NCBI RefSeq assembly: GCF_003030465.1
Contig: NZ_CP028339.1
Coordinates: forward strand, 744,001-808,000
DNA length: 64,000 bases
Source: Thauera aromatica K172
GTDB taxonomy: Bacteria > Pseudomonadota > Gammaproteobacteria > Burkholderiales > Rhodocyclaceae
Direction of reading: 5' to 3'
Positions 62,908-64,000 of this stretch are shown here, piece by piece (position 1 is the first letter of the stretch; every line of letters begins with the position of its first letter). Below the pieces are notes generated by a model, which saw nothing but the letters and a program-made list of their open reading frames with translations, was not told the origin of the DNA and did no database searches. A program made the translations under genes and the position numbers.

Positions 62908-63849
62908 ATGAACCTGCAGCAGCTGCGCTACATCCACGAAGTCGCCCGCCGCGGGCTCAATGTTTCCGAAGCGGCCGACGCCTTGTTCACTTCGCAGCCG
63001 GGGGTGTCGAAGCAGATCCGCCAGCTCGAAGCCGAGCTCGGCATCGAGATCTTCGAGCGCCACGGCAAGCGCCTGGTGGCGGTCACCGAGCCGGGGCGCA
63101 CGGTGCTGGCGATCGCCGAGCGTGTGCTGCGCGACCTCGACAACCTGCAGCAGGTCGGCGACGAATTCGCCAACGAGGCGGTGGGCAGCCTGTCGATCGC
63201 CACCACCCACACCCAGGCGCGCTACGTGCTGCCCGGGGTGGTGCGTGATTTCATGCAGCGCTACCCGCAGGTCAAGCTCTCGCTGCACCAGGGCAACCCG
63301 CGCCAGGTCGGCGAGATGGTGCTCGACGGCACCGCCGATCTGGCCATCGCTACCGAGGCGATCGCCGAGTTCGACGAGCTGGTGATGCTGCCCTGCTACC
63401 AGTGGAACCGCTGCGTGGTCGCCACCCCGCGCCACCCCATCCTGCGCGAGACGCCGCTCACCCTGGAGGCGATCGCGCGCTACCCGATCATCACCTACGA
63501 TGACGCGTTCACCGGTCGCGGCCTGATCAACAAGGCCTTTCTCGGCCGCGGCCTGAAGCCCAACGTGGTGCTGTCGGCGATCGACTCGGACGTGATCAAG
63601 AAGTACGTCGAGCTCGACCTCGGGATCGGCATCCTCGCGCGCATGGCCTACGACGCCGACGAGGACCGCCGCCTGGGGATGGTCGACGCTTCCCACCTGT
63701 TCGAGTCGAGCACCACCCGCATCGGTCTGCGCCGGCGCGCCTGGCTGCGCACCTATGTGTATGCCTTCATCGAGGGCTTCGCCCCCCACCTGTCGCGGCG
63801 CATGGTCGAGACCGCGCTCGCCGGCGGTGGAACCGACCCTGGTCTGTGA
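62908..63849 (+). CDS. cysB: CysB-type LysR transcriptional regulator
   Basis: The 313-residue regulator starts MNLQQLRYIHEVARRGLNVSEAADALFTSQPGVSKQIRQLE, nearly identical to the helix-turn-helix of CysB. Its effector domain has SIATTHTQARYVLP and CysB-type residues for N-acetylserine/sulfate binding. It should activate the divergent cys operon under sulfur limitation. No clear ribosome site is present. Confidence 0.95.
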   Translation: MNLQQLRYIHEVARRGLNVSEAADALFTSQPGVSKQIRQLEAELGIEIFERHGKRLVAVTEPGRTVLAIAERVLRDLDNLQQVGDEFANEAVGSLSIATTHTQARYVLPGVVRDFMQRYPQVKLSLHQGNPRQVGEMVLDGTADLAIATEAIAEFDELVMLPCYQWNRCVVATPRHPILRETPLTLEAIARYPIITYDDAFTGRGLINKAFLGRGLKPNVVLSAIDSDVIKKYVELDLGIGILARMAYDADEDRRLGMVDASHLFESSTTRIGLRRRAWLRTYVYAFIEGFAPHLSRRMVETALAGGGTDPGL

Positions 63850-63863
63850 CTCCGGCCGGTGAC

Positions 63864-63893
63864 GCCGGGGCGTGGCGCGCGGGTGGCCCCGGC
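63864..63893. terminator. Weak hairpin after cysB
   Basis: GCCGGGG (63864-63870) and CCCCGGC (63887-63893) pair over a 16-base loop between convergent genes. No T-run. Confidence 0.3.
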
Positions 63894-63910
63894 CGGCGGC
63901 GGGGAGGCGC

Positions 63911-64000
63911 TCAGACGCGCTCGAACCAGCGCTGCAGGCGGGCGCCGTGCAGGCCGGCGGCGAGGGCGGCGATCAGGCGCACGCGTGCCTTCAGCGCGTC
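63911..64000 (-). CDS. Partial gene running off the window edge (C-terminal 29 residues)
   Basis: Reading from the edge, the frame gives DALKARVRLIAALAAG, then LHGARLQRWFERV and a TGA at 63911-63913. The KAR-x-RLIAALA pattern resembles the end of bacterial L-asparaginases, but the fragment is too short to be sure. Confidence 0.5.
   Translation of the reverse strand, partial: DALKARVRLIAALAAGLHGARLQRWFERV

Overview
The window is high-GC DNA from a betaproteobacterium, most likely of the Thauera/Azoarcus group (Rhodocyclales). This is inferred from gene content and order: a caa3/aa3-type oxidase operon with betaproteobacterial accessory genes, an assimilatory cys cluster with a DUF934 gene, Burkholderia-type porins, and an rpoH gene behind a CIRCE operator. 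It is not proven from the sequence alone. No tRNA, rRNA, CRISPR array or intact insertion sequence was seen.

Positions 1 to about 13,600 are one end of an integrative conjugative element of the PFGI-1/PAGI-2/ICEclc type. All its genes lie on the minus strand. Read in transcription order they are a conserved unknown (12.5 kb), a regulatory and partition operon (alpA, parA, a small HicA-like protein, a ParB-family protein, DUF2857, and an STY4528-type replication protein), then an AcaB-like/TIGR03761 gene, a DUF3158 gene, ssb, topB and a cytosine-C5 methyltransferase. Two unusual DNA features stand out. One is a family of four near-identical palindromes placed upstream of topB and upstream of the AcaB-like/DUF3158/ssb unit. 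The other is a dense cluster of inverted repeats with a perfect DnaA box inside the linker of the replication gene.

The element abuts trpGDC (13.7-16.1 kb). Between them lies a tryptophan-type leader peptide (16 aa with tandem Trp codons) followed by mutually exclusive stem-loops, but no trpE follows it. The exact element/chromosome junction could not be fixed.

The rest is chromosomal housekeeping. 16-25 kb holds tamB with internal tandem repeats, msrA, an FKBP isomerase, recQ and a Na/Pi cotransporter-family gene. 25-34 kb is a complete cytochrome c oxidase operon: subunits II, I and III, the assembly factors CtaG, Surf1 and Sco, heme O and A synthases, and three small membrane proteins. 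34-39 kb has rpoH with a perfect CIRCE, two paralogous porins in opposite orientation with a hicAB module between them, and a second toxin-antitoxin pair. 39-55 kb holds a methyltransferase, a PhoD-like phosphatase, a CopD-like protein, an SDR, an AMP/thymidine-phosphorylase-like gene next to a PRPP-synthase-like gene, an adenylate cyclase-FHA protein, an RND adaptor and pump, a PAS-GGDEF-EAL protein and a Gdt1-family transporter. A Fic protein and its flank (55-56.6 kb) look accessory. The window ends with the sulfate-assimilation cluster cysN-cysD-(small gene)-cysH-DUF934-cysI-tauE on the minus strand, divergent from a cysB-type regulator, and 90 bp of a last gene that runs off the edge.
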